From the NCBI GenBank assembly GCA_963930645.1, contig OZ005653.1, positions 115,040,259 through 115,104,258 of the forward strand: DNA of 64,000 bases. Reading direction: 5' to 3'. Below the pieces are notes generated by a model. It made no database searches and was not told the DNA's origin. It saw only the letters and a list, made by a program, of their open reading frames with translations. The DNA comes from Salticus scenicus. Lineage: Eukaryota > Arthropoda > Arachnida > Araneae > Salticidae. Both the position numbers and the translations under genes were made by a program. Shown here piece by piece: positions 60,818-64,000 of the stretch. Numbering within the stretch: the stretch's first letter is position 1; each line of letters opens with the position of its first letter.

Positions 60818-61935
60818 TGGTTTTCCTGTGCAGTGTAAGACATCATAGGAAGGTTGTTAGAGTTTGCTGTATTTGTGGTTTGCTGAGACCAGGACTGTGG
60901 ACAGGCGTTACTTGAATCGGGTACAGTCTGAACATAATTAATGTCTCTATTGTTAACTGCATGAGGATAATTTGGTGAAAGCGCTGATTGAGGAGCTGGC
61001 ATAAAATGATGTTGAGTAGCAGGGAAGCACTGGGGTGTATTGTTGTAAACATTTTGGTAAGGGGAAGCCCCAGCAAAACCAGCTGTATCACACATGTTCT
61101 GGAGTTTGCGACAGTTCTTTAACAGGTGGTTATTAAGGCCACAACACATGCATTCTGGGAATAACATTTTGCGTTTGTTCTGGAAATGTGTATGTTTTTT
61201 ATAGTTAAACTTGCTGGGAGACGTTTTTATACCGTAGTGGTTTCTATTTGCATTGTTTCTGTATCTAGCTTTTGGAAACATATTTTTAGGATGTGTTTTT
61301 GTTTGGTGTACTCTAACATCTTCATTCGGTTTTTGTAAACTTTCTTTGATGCAGTGAATTTCTTGTTTTAGTTTGTCGATATCATTATCTTTATTAGCAA
61401 TCTGATTTAGTACTTCATTGGAAACAGAACATTCTTGTACCAATTGAGCTTGTTCTATTGCCTGATCATAATTATTGACATTATTTTTTAGTATGTGTGA
61501 TCTTATATCAGGTGGGAGAATTTCAAGGAGTTTACGATACTTTATAGAAGCAAGTACATTTTGATCCGATATATCTGTATAGGCTCTTGCCACCGTGCAG
61601 TTCAGGCGATGTGCTAAATTATTCATGTATTCGCCTGGGAGTAGCCTAAAGTTTGCTAAATATACAAGTGCTTGTGGCAGTGAAGACGGTTTACAGAATT
61701 TCTCCAATGCCAAGAAAATCTCCTGTGGTGTTGTGAAATTCCGTGTATGAGATAATTGTATAATATATTTTAATGCTGGGCCTTTCAAGTTATTTTTAAG
61801 AAAAATTGACGTTGCTTCTGTTAACGATTGGTTATTTTTTGCTAGTTCTGTAATTTGTTGTTTAAAAAAAGGTAAATATTCAGGATCCCCATCAAAGGGA
61901 ACAATGTTCGAAGACGGTAAATTTATCTTAGCCAT
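60811..61935 (-). CDS. gag: unit 2 gag
   Basis: 374 codons with the same domain order as unit 1 gag: capsid-like region to about residue 170, a heptad-like 'NDIDKLKQEIHCIKESL' stretch at ~184-200, zinc knuckle Cys262-Cys275, and a Gln/Asn/Pro-rich tail. One amino-acid difference noticed against unit 1 (Gly289). It runs into pol without the MITE, so the gag-pol junction is undisturbed here. Likely translatable, but the attached pol is defective. Confidence 0.85.
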   Translation of the reverse strand: MAKINLPSSNIVPFDGDPEYLPFFKQQITELAKNNQSLTEATSIFLKNNLKGPALKYIIQLSHTRNFTTPQEIFLALEKFCKPSSLPQALVYLANFRLLPGEYMNNLAHRLNCTVARAYTDISDQNVLASIKYRKLLEILPPDIRSHILKNNVNNYDQAIEQAQLVQECSVSNEVLNQIANKDNDIDKLKQEIHCIKESLQKPNEDVRVHQTKTHPKNMFPKARYRNNANRNHYGIKTSPSKFNYKKHTHFQNKRKMLFPECMCCGLNNHLLKNCRKLQNMCDTAGFAGASPYQNVYNNTPQCFPATQHHFMPAPQSALSPNYPHAVNNRDINYVQTVPDSSNACPQSWSQQTTNTANSNNLPMMSYTAQENQW

Positions 61936-62423
61936 ATTTTATTATATTACATACAATGGTTATTGCGTATCTATAATATATTTTCTTTTTTTATTATTAT
62001 TATTTTGCTTTTAGAAAACTAGCAAAACACCTATAAATGTATATCATTCTTCTTTGTTGAATTACTTAAAATATTCAAGATATTAAATATCTAGTTTTCT
62101 CTTTTATTCACAAATTAGGTATATCAACTAAAAGTACCAATAAGTTATACAATTATAAAATAAATAGATAATCACCTTATATATGACCAAAATAAAAAAT
62201 ATATACATATATAAACATCAGGAAGTGAGACCATTAGTCTTTATTTTGTTTCACATTGTCTTCATTACAATCGGAATACACTTAGTTTTAATGAACACCT
62301 AATTATTATTATTTTATTATTATTATTATTTATTATTATTTTTTTTTTAGATCCAGGTAGACATTTATAATAACGGTCAAGTATAATACATTTTAGTCAT
62401 TTCCTGTTTTGACCAAAACTATC

Positions 62424-62464
<41 letters not shown>

Positions 62465-62580
62465 TAAGTCATTATTATTTTATTATAGAAATATAAAATA
62501 CTATATAATATTAGTCATTTCCAACAAAACGTTTCAAATCTACATCATAAAAAAAATATCCCGGATATTAGGCACCATGT
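61936..62580 (-). other. unit 2: leader and primer-binding site
   Basis: Same as 53776-54416, with a longer T-run (62426-62462). The small plus-strand frame across it is a homopolymer translation. Confidence 0.55.
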
Positions 62581-63581
62581 TGTCGTGCCAAATCTTGGCA
62601 ATAAACTAAAAGAAATAAATCGCCGTGATCAACCAAGAAATAAATCAACCCAGGGGTTGAATAGCACATTCTGTTGGAAATCTATATTTTTTAATCATCA
62701 AAATAATATATTGTTGAGACTTACCACATGTGTTCTTTGCTATATAAAAAGGAATTGAAACTAATAGTAAGCAAGAAGACTCCACTGAACATCTACATTT
62801 CCTTTATTTATATTTCTTCTTTATAAATAAATTTATATCAATTTATCTTCGGGGCATCAGACGTCCACTATATAAATCCGAGACCCAAAATCTTCCCTCC
62901 TGCTTATTAGATATCGTTGAACTTACCGCCCGGCATTCTTCGTTAACTTCCGCAGGGAGAAAAAAAGAGCGAGGGCTGGAGAAGAGACGAAGAGAGAGCG
63001 AACCCCCGATCGCGGCGCGTGTCCGCTATTTATGTGGGTGAAAAGGTTATCTTAATCACCGACCATCGCCAGGTGCGAGATAAACGCAGACGATCGAAAA
63101 AGCTAGTTGACAGGCTAACGGATATGTTATAAACAAAAGAAAAGAATGATTATATAATCGCCAAAATTGAGAAATTTAGAAATATATTGTTACCCTGACT
63201 AATGCCAATTAGGAAAACAAGCCAAATGACGTATATAGAGTTCTACTAATCAAATTTAAATAACTATTTACGTTTTTCATAGGCGAACTCAAAACTCAAA
63301 CTGGCGAATGGAAAAATTAGAAATAAATTCGGGAAGGCGTTGAATAAGATTGATTGACAAGGTGCTCACCGGATTTTGAAAAAAAACTAAAGTTCTAGAA
63401 CATACCACATACAAATAGTGTATAATAAAATACTTATTTATTTTCTGAAAACGGAATAATGTTTTAAAATGAGAACAAAATGGCTATTAATTAAATTATG
63501 TTTTTATACTATAATTATTTCATAAAAACTATGTAATATGCAGAAAGAAAAAATTAAATGTTTTTCTTCTTATTTATTTCA
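62581..63581 (-). repeat. LTR 3 (shared by units 2 and 3)
   Basis: 1001 bp, nearly identical to LTR 2. Internal sequence follows on its right rather than host DNA, so a third unit exists. Confidence 0.85.
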
Positions 63582-64000
63582 ATTTCTCCTCACCCCCTTT
63601 CATATTTATTATCATTATTATTTTATTTATTTATTTTTTAAATAGAAAATTTGGATTTTTTATTAGATAAAACTATTTATTAGAGAAAGATGTCAGACGA
63701 AATATTGATTTCGCATGACATACACCCCCAAAATGTGAAAAAAAAAAAAAAAAAAATAATAATAATAATTTTTGGCCTGGTTTCCCCCCCCCCCTTTTTT
63801 TTTTTTTTTTTAAATAATCAATAAATTTGTCTGGAGGAAGATAATGAGAAGACGCAAACGTTGGATGCACCCAATGATTTGTAATATGCATCAACACTAT
63901 TTAATAACATAAAAGAAAATATTTGAAGTAGCACAGTTACATATGAAGAATATATGAGAAATAATACAATATAAGAGTACATAAATCAGAAATATATAGG
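63582..64000 (-). mobile_element. unit 3: 3' internal fragment, cut by window end
   Basis: Polypurine tract and the first ~400 bp of the same non-coding region as units 1 and 2, with its own (TAA)n length and a C-for-G change near 63726. Continues beyond the window. Confidence 0.8.

Larger units (their letters stand above)
46061..64000 (-). mobile_element. tandem Ty3/gypsy-type retrotransposon array sharing LTRs
   Basis: Order on the plus strand: LTR, unit 1, LTR, unit 2, LTR, start of unit 3 (cut by the window end). Repeat offsets are 8356 bp (LTR1 to LTR2) and 8164 bp (LTR2 to LTR3); most of the difference is the 185-bp MITE plus duplication in unit 1. Domain order protease-RT-RNase H-integrase with gag upstream identifies the Ty3/gypsy type. 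No env-like frame is present. The left flank is the R1-like LINE, with gtaat as the possible target sequence; its partner lies outside. Confidence 0.85.

Noticed and set aside
60811..60830. GGAAAAC as a confirmed -1 frameshift site for Gag-Pol
   Set aside because: The pol frame is in the -1 phase, but the heptamer does not fit the X-XXY-YYZ rule; only a suggestion.

Overview
This is a visibly AT-rich eukaryotic window with long A/T homopolymers and many microsatellites. It looks like arthropod DNA: it holds an R1-type LINE with its ORF1/ORF2 overlap, Tigger, mariner and hAT relics, Helitron/Helentron-type repeats and a tRNA-derived SINE. The exact taxon cannot be told from the sequence; an arachnid is a guess. 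I see no host protein-coding gene. Everything that reads as protein belongs to a mobile element, and nearly all of it is broken.

Layout. 1-2.6 kb: a Ty3-like gag relic on the minus strand, cut by a Tigger-like DNA transposon (829-2515, TA duplication) that itself carries a piggyBac-like MITE. 3.8-4.2 kb: a hAT-like MITE. 6.4-12 kb: two oppositely oriented Helentron-like repeats, a tRNA-bearing palindromic SINE and a 3.3-kb Helitron (8626-11918). 12-14.4 kb, 23.2-24.2 kb, 29.2-29.9 kb and 31-36.5 kb: one family built from ~173-bp tandem modules, which at 31-36.5 kb has become a head-to-tail pair of 2.6-2.9-kb units. 14.4-20.1 kb is mostly featureless AT-rich DNA. 21.4-21.8 kb: a second, better palindromic SINE with two divergent tRNA-Thr-like sequences and a 12-bp target duplication. 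26.1-27.6 kb: a 1.5-kb foldback repeat. 36.6-39.8 kb: a Helitron with A|TC and CTAG|T ends, a Rep/helicase remnant and a large 29-bp minisatellite. 40.4-40.8 kb: a mariner-family transposase fragment.

42.7-46.06 kb is the 5' part of an R1-like LINE (5' UTR, broken ORF1 with zinc knuckles, endonuclease). At 46061 it is interrupted by a tandem array of a minus-strand Ty3/gypsy-type LTR retrotransposon: LTR (46061-47061), unit 1, LTR (54417-55417), unit 2, LTR (62581-63581), then the start of a third unit that runs off the window. All three LTRs are 1001 bp. Both full units carry gag and a protease-RT-RNase H-integrase pol, and both share the same three defects in pol: an amber stop in RT, Tyr in place of the second catalytic Asp of integrase, and a frame change before the integrase C-terminal domain. 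This suggests that the array grew by recombination after the element had died. Unit 1 alone has a 177-bp hAT-type MITE with a perfect 8-bp duplication.

The window is best read as a transposon-on-transposon deposit with a recurring theme of palindromes and short tandem modules inside rolling-circle-type elements. The most unusual pieces are the palindromic tRNA-SINE, the 173-bp module family tied to Helentron-like ends, and the LTR-sharing retrotransposon array.
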